Shown: positions 1 to 6,962 of the stretch, piece by piece | Position numbering within the stretch: the stretch's first letter is position 1 | Layout: each line of letters begins with the position of its first letter | DNA from: NZQO01 sp002693605 | GTDB lineage: Bacteria; Bacteroidota; Bacteroidia; Flavobacteriales; Flavobacteriaceae | Assembly (NCBI GenBank): GCA_963972105.1 | Contig: CAXAVH010000014.1 | Location: 1 to 37,175, forward strand | Length of the DNA: 37,175 nt | Direction: 5' to 3' | Translations under genes and position numbers: made by a program | Notes under the pieces: generated by a model | Database searches by the model: none | What the model saw: the letters and a program-made list of their open reading frames with translations, nothing else | What the model was told of the DNA's origin: nothing

Positions 1-490
1 CCCGCACTTCGAGTACTTCCTTCGGAAAATTGTAATTATCAATATGTGCCTCGCGCCCAAAATAATCGTAATCGCTACCCATTTCCACATAGCAGCCTTC
101 TAGGGTTACAAGGGTCATGTCAACGGCTGCTCCGCGGTTGTGTACCGAGGCTCCATCGTACGGGTTGGCAACATAAGTTGGCCGTGGTACTTTCGCCCAC
201 ATCTTCTTTTGCACATCATACGGCCTATAGCAATCGTAAATTTTAATTTTGTAGCCTCGTTCACAGAAAAAAAAGTTGGCCTTTATAAGGGCTTCGGCCA
301 CCTCTGGTTGCAACAGGCATTTCGCGCAATCATATAGAATTTCTCCAATGAAATTATCTTCGGTCGCATATCGAATTTCATATTCAAATTCGGTGGAAAG
401 GGAATCTAAAGAAACCAGTGTTTTTTGGGCTGAAATTTCCGAGGAAAAAACTAGAATGCTAAGCGAGCAGAGTAGGCGTGCAACTGTCAT
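1..490 (-). CDS. D-alanyl-D-alanine dipeptidase (VanX/DdpX, peptidase M15D), 3' end cut by window edge
   Basis: The minus-strand frame is open from an ATG at 488-490 to the left edge (163 residues visible, C-terminus missing). The N-terminus is a Sec-type signal peptide ending near residue 21 (EISAQ), so the enzyme is probably periplasmic. The VanX signature SVHNRGAAVD lies at residues 115-124 and supplies two of the three zinc ligands (His117, Asp124); the YRP motif at 88-90 carries the conserved active-site arginine. The third zinc His and the catalytic Glu would lie beyond the edge. Family members hydrolyse D-Ala-D-Ala. Flavobacteria carry exported homologues as peptidoglycan or dipeptide turnover enzymes, so this alone does not imply vancomycin resistance; no vanH or vanA is adjacent. 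It is divergent from the SDR gene, with 72 bases between the starts. Confidence 0.85.
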   Translation of the reverse strand, partial: MTVARLLCSLSILVFSSEISAQKTLVSLDSLSTEFEYEIRYATEDNFIGEILYDCAKCLLQPEVAEALIKANFFFCERGYKIKIYDCYRPYDVQKKMWAKVPRPTYVANPYDGASVHNRGAAVDMTLVTLEGCYVEMGSDYDYFGREAHIDNYNFPKEVLEVR

Positions 491-537
491 AGCCCTAAAT
501 TTAAGGATAAATTAGGAAGATTGCCTTGCTAAGATTG

Positions 538-545
538 TAACTTTG
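538..545 (+). promoter_or_regulatory. Bacteroidota -7 promoter box (TAnnTTTG) for the SDR gene
   Basis: The sequence taactttg matches the TAnnTTTG -7 consensus used by the Bacteroidota primary sigma factor. It lies 17 bases before the ATG of the SDR gene, giving a very short leader. A TTG at 521-523 could be a -33 element, but the spacing of 14 bases is shorter than usual. Confidence 0.45.
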
Positions 546-562
546 GAAGAAAACGAAATAAG

Positions 563-1294
563 ATGAATTCAATTAGAGGAAAGGTAGCCCTTATTACGGG
601 CGGAACAAAGGGAATCGGTTACGGCATTGCCCAGGCGTTAATGTCACAAGGTATTAACGTTGCTATTACGAGCCGGAGCCAAGATGCTGCAGAAAAGGCC
701 GCATCTAAGCTAAACGCCAATGGAAACGATTCGGTGCACGCATTAGGGCTAGAGGCAGATGTACGCAAACTCGACAGCCAAAAAAATGCCGTGGAGAAAA
801 CAATTGCCGAATTTGGGCAATTAGACATACTGGTGGCCAACGCGGGCTTAGGACACTTTGGAAGTATCGAGGAACTTACCGAACAGCAGTGGAACGAAAC
901 TATCGATACTAATTTAACCGGCCCTTTTCTTAGTATGAAAGCCGCACTCGCAGGCTTGAAAAAATCAGAGGGTTACTTTATCACAATTTCGAGTTTGGCC
1001 GGAACTAACTTTTTCGCGGGAGGCGCTGCCTATAACGCCAGCAAATTCGGACTTACGGGATTTACGCAAGCTGTGATGTTAGATATGCGCAAGCACAACG
1101 TGAAGGTGAGCACCATAATGCCAGGAAGCGTCTCTACACGCTTTAACGGTAACGAGCCGGGAGAAGGCGATGAGGCATGGAAGATTCAAATAGAAGACCT
1201 TGGCCAATTGGTAGTCGATTTGCTGAAAATGAATCCACGAACCTTACCAAGCAAAATAGAGGTTCGGCCCACGATGCCGCCTAGCGCTAAATAA
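563..1294 (+). CDS. SDR-family NAD(P)-dependent oxidoreductase (FabG-like)
   Basis: This is a 243-residue classical short-chain dehydrogenase. The Rossmann cofactor motif TGGTKGIG is at residues 12-19, the structural NAG motif at 93-95, the conserved Asn at 117, the catalytic Ser around 143-144, and the YxxxK motif at Tyr157/Lys161. The length is normal for the family. The basic residues after the glycine motif (TSRSQ near 36-40) suggest NADP(H) preference, which is inference. It is cytosolic, with no signal peptide. The substrate cannot be read from sequence: 3-oxoacyl reduction and other ketone or alcohol oxidoreductions are all possible. It stands alone, with divergent and convergent neighbours, so context does not help. 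Confidence 0.9.
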   Translation: MNSIRGKVALITGGTKGIGYGIAQALMSQGINVAITSRSQDAAEKAASKLNANGNDSVHALGLEADVRKLDSQKNAVEKTIAEFGQLDILVANAGLGHFGSIEELTEQQWNETIDTNLTGPFLSMKAALAGLKKSEGYFITISSLAGTNFFAGGAAYNASKFGLTGFTQAVMLDMRKHNVKVSTIMPGSVSTRFNGNEPGEGDEAWKIQIEDLGQLVVDLLKMNPRTLPSKIEVRPTMPPSAK

Positions 1295-1409
1295 TTGTAT
1301 TCAGTAAAACGTATCCAGTTTTTCTATGCTAGGTCTATGCTATATGAAAATTACCTTGACGACACGCGGGGTGTATAAGCATCTTAAAATTAATTTGTAC
1401 AAAGAGGGT

Positions 1410-1775
1410 TTAACTGCGAAAAAACGCACTAGCCCAATGCATTGCATCGTCTAGCTTTTCAAAAAAGGCGAAGCTATGGTCAAACAACGCCTGCTCTTCC
1501 ATGGCGCGGTTACGCTCTAGGGGATTTGGAGAAACGACGGCCAACCCCTTCATATTCTTGAGTCGGCGACCTTTATAGATAGCCAGATCAATATCGTGCG
1601 CTCTAGAACGATCGGTAATTAACACGAAATCTTCATTCTTAAAGACTTCCTCAAATTTTTGCCGAAGAATATTCGCTTTGGAATAATCGAAAAAGACATT
1701 TTCAAAAACCCGCAATACAGCATACCTCGGATAAAGATCCAATTCACAAAAATCGTATGTTAAGGTACCGTTCAT
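1410..1775 (-). CDS. small STAS/SpoIIAA-like domain protein
   Basis: A 121-residue soluble protein with alternating beta strands and helices. It has an N-terminal strand region (LTYDFCELDLYPRYAVLRV), a helix (KANILRQKFEEVFK), a strand-turn typical of STAS/SpoIIAA-like folds (FVLITDRSRAHDID), then a strand (LAVVSPNP) and a C-terminal helix with Glu-Lys-Leu-Asp-Asp-Ala. This resembles the short SpoIIAA-like/STAS-SEC14 proteins common in flavobacteria; their role is not established. The start at 1773-1775 is supported by a TAnnTTTG box 19 bases upstream. It is a single-gene unit. The family assignment is by fold impression and is tentative; the coding call is firmer. Confidence 0.65.
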   Translation of the reverse strand: MNGTLTYDFCELDLYPRYAVLRVFENVFFDYSKANILRQKFEEVFKNEDFVLITDRSRAHDIDLAIYKGRRLKNMKGLAVVSPNPLERNRAMEEQALFDHSFAFFEKLDDAMHWASAFFRS

Positions 1776-1794
1776 AGCAGGTAGATATGAAGGA

Positions 1795-1802
1795 CAAAGA
1801 TA
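1795..1802 (-). promoter_or_regulatory. Bacteroidota -7 promoter box for the STAS-like gene
   Basis: The minus strand reads tatctttg, an exact TAnnTTTG match, 19 bases upstream of the ATG at 1775. No clear TTTG -33 element is seen at the expected spacing. Confidence 0.5.
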
Positions 1803-1850
1803 CCCTAATTTAAGATATTATTAACACTATTTAACATATTTGTTAAATGA

Positions 1851-1880
1851 AAAAGGCGGTCCCATTCGGGCCGCCTTTTT
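1851..1880 (-). terminator. Rho-independent terminator (bidirectional form), downstream of the OmpA-like lipoprotein gene
   Basis: Arms aaaaggcgg (1851-1859) and ccgcctttt (1871-1879) pair perfectly over a short loop and are flanked by A and T runs on either side. It lies 23 bases after the stop of the minus-strand lipoprotein gene, where the T-rich side gives a normal intrinsic terminator. Confidence 0.8.
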
Positions 1881-1902
1881 GATTGAATATTTTAGGATTC
1901 AA

Positions 1903-2745
1903 TTAATTGGCTGAAAGCAATGCCAAGAATTTATCTAAGTTAGGTAATATTACTATTCTAGTACGACGGTTCGTAGCGCGACCTTCCTTCGTATCGTTTT
2001 CTGCAAGGGGATGATAGCTACTGCGGCCGGCGGCGATTAGCTTTTCAGGTGCTACGCCGAATTCCTCTTGAAGTTTTCTGATAACGGAAGTAGATCGCTC
2101 CACGCTCAATTCCCAGTTATCCTTAATGTAGGCGCCTGGTTTTACAGTTTTCGAATCGGTGTGTCCTTCGACCATCACTTCGAGCGCCGGTTCGCTATTA
2201 ATTACGGTTGCTAGTCGTTTTAGGAGGTTGTCTGCCTTTGGATTTACTCTAGAGCTACCCGAATTGAATAATAATTTGTCTGACACGGTTATCATTACCA
2301 CGGTCTCATCAATGTCAATCTTGATATCGTCTTCTTCCCCTTCGGCAATTAACGTATTATCGAGGTTTTGCTTGAGGTTATAGGAAATTATTAAATTCAT
2401 TGAATCTTCAAGGGACTTAGCCTGGGCCAATTCGTTTTGGTCGACCTTTGCCAGGGCCTCTTTCATCTTTTCGCGGTCATCGTTGGAAAGTACTACATTC
2501 TCATACATTTGTAGACGTTCGTTGTTGGAATCTTTCAGCGATTGGATTTTCGAGTTGTAGCTCGCTACGCGCTCCTCAATTTGGGCGTATTTCGCCTCAA
2601 TCTCCTCTTTTTCTACCTGGGTCTTTGCCAATTGTGAACGAGTGTCATTATACTGGCCTTCCAACTCTACGTATTTTTTCTTTGATACGCACGAAGTGAG
2701 TAGAACCGTGCTGGAAATAATGGTTAAGATGATTAACTTTTTCAT
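1903..2745 (-). CDS. OmpA/MotB C-terminal domain lipoprotein (outer-membrane peptidoglycan anchor)
   Basis: A 280-residue protein. The N-terminus is a lipoprotein signal peptide with lipobox LTSC, making Cys19 the lipidation site. Residues 25-130 are charged and heptad-like (coiled coil). An OmpA-C domain fills about 155-270, with the peptidoglycan-binding signatures GHTDS, NWELSVERS (conserved Asp/Arg contacts) and NRRTRI near the end. The likely role is to tether the outer membrane to peptidoglycan; the coiled coil would act as a spacer. It has its own terminator and a promoter that overlaps unusual inverted repeats, so it may be specifically regulated. Other flavobacterial OmpA-domain lipoproteins have this architecture, and their exact function is usually unknown. 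Confidence 0.88.
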   Translation of the reverse strand: MKKLIILTIISSTVLLTSCVSKKKYVELEGQYNDTRSQLAKTQVEKEEIEAKYAQIEERVASYNSKIQSLKDSNNERLQMYENVVLSNDDREKMKEALAKVDQNELAQAKSLEDSMNLIISYNLKQNLDNTLIAEGEEDDIKIDIDETVVMITVSDKLLFNSGSSRVNPKADNLLKRLATVINSEPALEVMVEGHTDSKTVKPGAYIKDNWELSVERSTSVIRKLQEEFGVAPEKLIAAGRSSYHPLAENDTKEGRATNRRTRIVILPNLDKFLALLSAN

Positions 2746-2774
2746 TGTAACTAAGTTTAGGTTTTGTTATAGGG

Positions 2775-2782
2775 CAAATATA
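2775..2782 (-). promoter_or_regulatory. Bacteroidota -7 promoter box for the OmpA-like lipoprotein gene
   Basis: The minus strand reads tatatttg, an exact TAnnTTTG match, 29 bases upstream of the start codon. Its upstream edge abuts and overlaps the inverted repeats at 2781-2803, so a bound protein there would overlap the spacer and -33 region. Confidence 0.5.
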
Positions 2783-2803
2783 CGTGTAAACACGTATACG
2801 TGT
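2781..2803. promoter_or_regulatory. Overlapping inverted repeats, candidate operator
   Basis: Three ACGTGT/ACACGT half-sites lie in alternating orientation: tacgtgt (2781-2787) and acacgta (2790-2796) form a 7-bp inverted repeat with a 2-base spacer, and acacgtatacgtgt (2790-2803) is a perfect 14-bp palindrome sharing the middle half-site. The array sits immediately upstream of the -7 box of the minus-strand lipoprotein gene. The regulator that might bind it is not identifiable from the window. Confidence 0.5.
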
Positions 2804-2862
2804 CTTGTTAACGAATCCTATTGTTTTGTTAAAAAAGCCTTAAAGTCAATAAGTTACAATAA

Positions 2863-2887
2863 AAACGGGCCCTTGCAGGACCCGTTT
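2863..2887 (-). terminator. Rho-independent terminator of the SLC13-mscS unit
   Basis: On the minus strand, aaacggg and cccgttt form the outer stem. It extends inward by four more pairs (one G-T wobble) to a 3-base loop, followed by TTTTTATTG. It starts 25 bases after the stop of the MscS-type gene. Confidence 0.75.
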
Positions 2888-2911
2888 GAGAATTGATAGA
2901 TTTACAGTAAA

Positions 2912-3805
2912 CTACTCGCTATCCCGCGGGGCCATCTGCAATTTGTTCTTACCGAAATCCAATGTTCGAATAGGAAACGGGATGTTAATTCCTTCGGCGT
3001 CAAAATATTTCTTAATTAATTTAATGGCTTTATGTTGTGCGGCTAATTTTGGTTTTGGCTTGGTACTTTCGATCCAAAATCGTGTTACGAAGTTAATTGA
3101 GCTATCGCCAAATTCCGTGAAAAAGAACTCTACCCCCTCATTTTCACGTTGCTCAAAATTATCGCTGATAATTTTGGTTACCAGTTGCTCGACCTTTTCC
3201 AAATCGTCCTCATATCCCACGCCGCAGGAGACATCGATCCTGGACCTATCAGACCATGAATAATTTGTAAACGGGTTATCGACGAAGGTGCTGTTGGGGA
3301 TGATAACATATTCATTGTCGGTTTGCCGAATAACAATATTGCGCAGGCTTATTTCACTAACGTAACCTTTCTTATCACCCGATTCTATATAATCTCCAAT
3401 TCGAACCTTGGGGAGAAACGAAAGCACTAGGCCAGAGACGGTGTTTCCCAATGTTCCCTGCAAGGCGAGACCAATGGCCAGACCCACGACCCCTGCGCCA
3501 GCAAGTACCGAGGTAAGCGCCTTGTCGAGGTCCATCACGCCCAAGGCAATAAAGAAACCTATTAATATGGTAGCGGCAAAAATGAGCTTGCCCAGCATTT
3601 GGCGAATGCTTTCCTGATTTATTTTTTTGAATAAAAGTTTTTGGGAAAGGTTGTTGAGGCCTTTCGCCAGAAAATAGAAAAGCACCATCACGATAATGGC
3701 AACGGCAAAATTGGGCAGTTTCAAGATTAGCGCATCTAGCCAGCCTCCTAGTTTTTCCCACAGGTTTGCGATTGCATCGTTAATTGAAAATGTATTTTCA
3801 TCCAT
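2912..3805 (-). CDS. Small-conductance mechanosensitive channel, MscS family
   Basis: A 297-residue protein close in size to E. coli MscS (286). Hydrophobic segments lie at about 30-50, 72-90 and 96-128. The third has the Gly/Ala-rich pore-helix pattern of MscS (LAGAGVVGLAIGLALQ, then GTLGNTVSGLVLS). It is followed by the beta domain (VRIGDYIESG, GYVSEISLRN, IPNSTFVDNPFTNYS) and the alpha-beta C-terminal vestibule. The family gates under membrane tension and releases solutes during hypo-osmotic shock. The start is 23 bases after the SLC13-type permease stop on the same strand, so the two are probably co-transcribed and share the terminator at 2863-2887. Confidence 0.92.
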   Translation of the reverse strand: MDENTFSINDAIANLWEKLGGWLDALILKLPNFAVAIIVMVLFYFLAKGLNNLSQKLLFKKINQESIRQMLGKLIFAATILIGFFIALGVMDLDKALTSVLAGAGVVGLAIGLALQGTLGNTVSGLVLSFLPKVRIGDYIESGDKKGYVSEISLRNIVIRQTDNEYVIIPNSTFVDNPFTNYSWSDRSRIDVSCGVGYEDDLEKVEQLVTKIISDNFEQRENEGVEFFFTEFGDSSINFVTRFWIESTKPKPKLAAQHKAIKLIKKYFDAEGINIPFPIRTLDFGKNKLQMAPRDSE

Positions 3806-3828
3806 AATTGTAAAAATAATTTAAGAGT

Positions 3829-5667
3829 TTAGAGGATACTGGATAGCATAAAGGTACCCAAAATCCATAAAATTAGAGACAATAGGCCTCCTATGATTAA
3901 AAAATGACGGAATTTGTAAAACCCCATTCCATATATTAGGGTGTTGGTTTGGTACCCAACAGGTGTAAAAAAGCTAAAATTGGCCCCAAATAACACCGAG
4001 AGTATAAAAGGCTTATACGGCAGCTCCAATCCTTCTGCCAACGAGAAGGCGATGGGGGTCATAATAATTGCCGTGGCATTGTTGCTAATAACGCCACTCA
4101 TAATCATGGTAATCAGAAAAACTAGCCCTATTACTATGATGTTCGATTTTCCCATGAGCACGTTAAGCAGCCCATCTGTAATCCACATATCGGCACCCGT
4201 ATTGTGCATTGCCACTCCCAGCGGTATCATTCCAGCCAATAAAAATACCACCTGCCAGTTTACCCGGTGGTATACTTCGGTAAGTGCAATGCAATTGGTT
4301 AGCAGTAGCAGGCTTACGCCTAGCAGGGAACTAATGAGAATATTTAACACGCCACTTGCAGCGAGCCCAATAACCAAGAGCAAAATACCAAAGGCTATCG
4401 TTTTCTTAAAAGAATCCTGGGGTAGGGGGGTGTCATACTGCCGCAGAATAGCGACATTCTCGATTTGGTCCAACCGAGGATAATCTTCTATGGGGGTTTC
4501 CACCAAGAGTCGATCGCCTGGTTTTATCGCTATTTTGTCCAGATCCTTTCTAATTAGGCGCTCCTTTGTATTCCGGATGTTCTTCCGTTTCCGTATTGCA
4601 ATGGGGGTGGCATTCTGAATGCTCTGTTTTCTGATTTGTTTTAAGGTCTTTCCTATTAAATTGGAACCGGGTAGAACCAGCAATTCTACAAAACCGAGAT
4701 TTTCTGGGTTTTCATTTAGGTCCTTGTTTTTCTTCGGAAGGTCGAACGCATCAAGATTATATGCTGCCTCGCCTACATTAAGGCGTTCGTGAATGTCAAG
4801 CCCTTTGAATTCGTTTAGGCGCATCAGGTTCTCCAAGTTGCAGAGTAACAATAATTTGTCCCCTTTAAGTAACTTAATATAGCGTCCCGGGGCGTTGTTA
4901 ACCTGATTTCCCCTTATAAGCTTCAACAAGCTAATTTCCCCATCGTTAAAAAGAAAGGTTTCCTCTATTTTCTTCTCTATTAATTCCGAATCTTCGGTCA
5001 CGATAACGTAGGTCACGTAGTTTTCCAGTTTATATTCCTCTTCTATATCCTCGGGGCGGCCCTTGGGAAGCCATCGGGAAGCAATGGTTATGAAAATAAT
5101 AGAAACGATAAGAAACACGAGGCCGTAGAGTGTAAATTCAAAAAAGCCAAACCTCTCTGCACCTAGATCGCGCGCTACTGAATTTACGATAAGGTTGGTG
5201 GAAGTTCCCATAAGGGTGCAGCTTCCGCCCAAAATTCCCGCAAACGAAATGGGCAATAGCAGCTTGGATTCCGAAATGTTGAAGCGCTTGGAAAATTCTG
5301 AAATGATCTTTATGAACACGATTACAACCGCAGTGGTGCTAATGAAGGCCGAAATACTCGCTGTAATGAGCATAAATGCTGGCAACAAAAGTAATAATGG
5401 CAATATGTGCAGGTTTTTCAATAGCCTGGCAAGGGTAGATATAACGCCCGTATCCTCCATCCCGATGGCGATGATCATCAAGGCAAGGACGGTTATCGTA
5501 GCCGAATTTGAAAAGCCTGAGATGGCTTCTTCCGGTTTTACCAAGCCACAAACGGCAAGCGAGACGATTATGAAAAGGGCTATTTTATCTACGGGAAAAA
5601 CCTCGAAGGCAAAAAGAACAATGGTGGTAAATAGTATAGAAAAAACGAGTATAATTTCTATCGTCAT
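3829..5667 (-). CDS. SLC13/DASS-type permease with two RCK_C (TrkA-C) domains
   Basis: A 612-residue integral membrane protein. An N-terminal block of membrane helices (about 1-200) contains the SLC13/CitT-ArsB pattern (e.g. LGGSCTLMGTSTNLIVNS near 150-167). Two cytosolic RCK_C modules follow at about 220-290 and 325-400 (second: LVLPGSNLIGKTL and PGDRLLVETP). A second helix block fills 425-610 (VFLLAGMIPLGVAM, GVISNNATAIIMTPIA, FTPVGYQTNTLIYG). This is the standard SLC13-TrkA_C arrangement, in which the transported anion (often sulfate or a dicarboxylate) cannot be read from sequence. It is first in a two-gene unit with mscS. A near-consensus -7 box (tatcttta on the minus strand, 5686-5693) lies 18 bases before the start. 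Confidence 0.88.
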   Translation of the reverse strand: MTIEIILVFSILFTTIVLFAFEVFPVDKIALFIIVSLAVCGLVKPEEAISGFSNSATITVLALMIIAIGMEDTGVISTLARLLKNLHILPLLLLLPAFMLITASISAFISTTAVVIVFIKIISEFSKRFNISESKLLLPISFAGILGGSCTLMGTSTNLIVNSVARDLGAERFGFFEFTLYGLVFLIVSIIFITIASRWLPKGRPEDIEEEYKLENYVTYVIVTEDSELIEKKIEETFLFNDGEISLLKLIRGNQVNNAPGRYIKLLKGDKLLLLCNLENLMRLNEFKGLDIHERLNVGEAAYNLDAFDLPKKNKDLNENPENLGFVELLVLPGSNLIGKTLKQIRKQSIQNATPIAIRKRKNIRNTKERLIRKDLDKIAIKPGDRLLVETPIEDYPRLDQIENVAILRQYDTPLPQDSFKKTIAFGILLLVIGLAASGVLNILISSLLGVSLLLLTNCIALTEVYHRVNWQVVFLLAGMIPLGVAMHNTGADMWITDGLLNVLMGKSNIIVIGLVFLITMIMSGVISNNATAIIMTPIAFSLAEGLELPYKPFILSVLFGANFSFFTPVGYQTNTLIYGMGFYKFRHFLIIGGLLSLILWILGTFMLSSIL

Positions 5668-5744
5668 ATATCTTTAGTTGAAACATAAAGATAACGGTAG
5701 AAAGTATACCCGCTTAATAAGGAAGTCTTAAAATGTTAAAAAAT

Positions 5745-6611
5745 TTATCCTAGGTACTTTTTGAGGATATGGCTCTTAGATTGTTGGCGCAGCCTGCGAA
5801 TTGCCTTTTCGCGAATTTGGCGCACCCGCTCACGGCTTAAATCAAAGGTATCGCCAATTTCCTGTAGCGTCATTACAGGTTGCCCGCCCAGTCCGAAATT
5901 AAGGCGCACTACATCAGCCTCTCGCGGAGAAAGGGTGTCGAGGGCCCTGTCAATCTCAATGCGCAACGATTCGTGTATTAACGATTTATCGGGGTTCGGG
6001 CTCTCTCCAGAGCTTACCACGTCGTACAGGTTATTATCATTCTCACCTTCCTGGAAGGGTGCGTCCATGGAAAGACTCTTGTTCGAGTTTTTCAAGGAAC
6101 TCTTTACCTTCCTAACCGAAATGTCTAATTCCTTGGCTATTTCCTCGGGTGTGGGCTTGCGCTGGTGTATCTGCTCGAGATGGATAGCAGCCTTGTTAAT
6201 CTTGCTGATATCACCAATCTTGTTCAACGGTAAGCGTACCACCCGGGCCTGCTCAGCTATGGCCTGCAATATGGATTGGCGAATCCACCATACGGCGTAC
6301 GAGATAAACTTAAAACCCCTAGTCTCGTCGAAACGTTTGGCAGCCTTAACCAGACCAACATTTCCTTCATTAATAAGGTCTGATAGACTAAGTCCTTGAT
6401 TTTGATACTGCTTTGCCACCGAAATTACGAAACGCAAATTAGCGCGTGTCAACTTTTCCAATGCTGCCTGGTCTCCCTCACGAATGCGCTGTGCCAACTC
6501 TACTTCCTCTTCGGCAGTAATCATGTCGATCTTACTTACATCCTGTAAATAACTGTTCAAAGATTTGGTTTCACGGTTGGTTACCTGCTTCGTAATTTTG
6601 AGCTGTCTCAT
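5745..6611 (-). CDS. rpoD: RNA polymerase primary sigma factor RpoD/SigA (flavobacterial type)
   Basis: A 288-residue sigma-70 protein lacking region 1.1, as expected for Bacteroidota primary sigma factors. Visible parts are region 1.2 (NSLNSYLQDVSKI), regions 2.1-2.4 (TRANLRFVISVAKQYQNQG, LINEGNVGLVKAAKRFD, FKFISYAVWWIRQSI), region 3 (LPLNKIGDISKINKA, then RKPTPEEIAKELDIS) and region 4 with the -33 binding helix-turn-helix (TLQEIGDTFDLSRERVRQI). The protein would recognise TTTG/TAnnTTTG promoters, and several such -7 boxes are found in this window. It is transcribed alone on the minus strand, with 77 bases to the next start. Full regions 1.2 to 4 argue for the housekeeping factor and not an alternative one. 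Confidence 0.95.
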   Translation of the reverse strand: MRQLKITKQVTNRETKSLNSYLQDVSKIDMITAEEEVELAQRIREGDQAALEKLTRANLRFVISVAKQYQNQGLSLSDLINEGNVGLVKAAKRFDETRGFKFISYAVWWIRQSILQAIAEQARVVRLPLNKIGDISKINKAAIHLEQIHQRKPTPEEIAKELDISVRKVKSSLKNSNKSLSMDAPFQEGENDNNLYDVVSSGESPNPDKSLIHESLRIEIDRALDTLSPREADVVRLNFGLGGQPVMTLQEIGDTFDLSRERVRQIREKAIRRLRQQSKSHILKKYLG

Positions 6612-6749
6612 ATATATTTCCTTTGTTTTAAATTATTGCAACACGGTATAGTACGCCATACTTTCCACAATTCCAAAAACTTAACATTATTTGTTAAATT
6701 TTCTGCGGAAACTAGCTATTTTAAGTACATTCAGCTAAAAAATAAACTG

Positions 6750-6962
6750 ATGGAAAAAAAGTGTGGAATAGTACCGATAGCAACTTTTATTTTTATTCTT
6801 TCCTGTAGCAATTTCTATGCCCAAACACCCACCGGCGTACCTCAAGGTGGCGATTATTCGCCCTTAGATTTGATGAATCCGGCAGATGTCATTATATATA
6901 TCGTTTTACCCATCGTTTTTATTATCCTTTACTTTATATGGAAAAGAAAAAAAAGAGAATAA
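6750..6962 (+). CDS. Small exported/membrane protein, signal peptide plus one C-terminal helix
   Basis: The frame could start earlier, but the ATG at 6750 gives a 70-residue protein that begins with a good signal peptide (cut near SNFYAQ). A Pro/Gly-rich linker (TPTGVPQGGDYSP) follows, then one transmembrane helix (about 46-63) and a basic tail (KRKKRE). It would sit in the inner membrane with a cytoplasmic tail. Its last 25 bases overlap the start of the carboxypeptidase gene in another frame, suggesting coupled translation. No family is recognised; small proteins of this form are frequent in flavobacteria. Confidence 0.6.
   Translation: MEKKCGIVPIATFIFILSCSNFYAQTPTGVPQGGDYSPLDLMNPADVIIYIVLPIVFIILYFIWKRKKRE

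Noticed and set aside
1..490. Possible vancomycin resistance cluster because of the VanX-type enzyme
   Set aside because: No vanA ligase or vanH dehydrogenase is visible, the enzyme has a signal peptide and so lies outside the cytoplasm, and exported homologues are common in flavobacteria without resistance.
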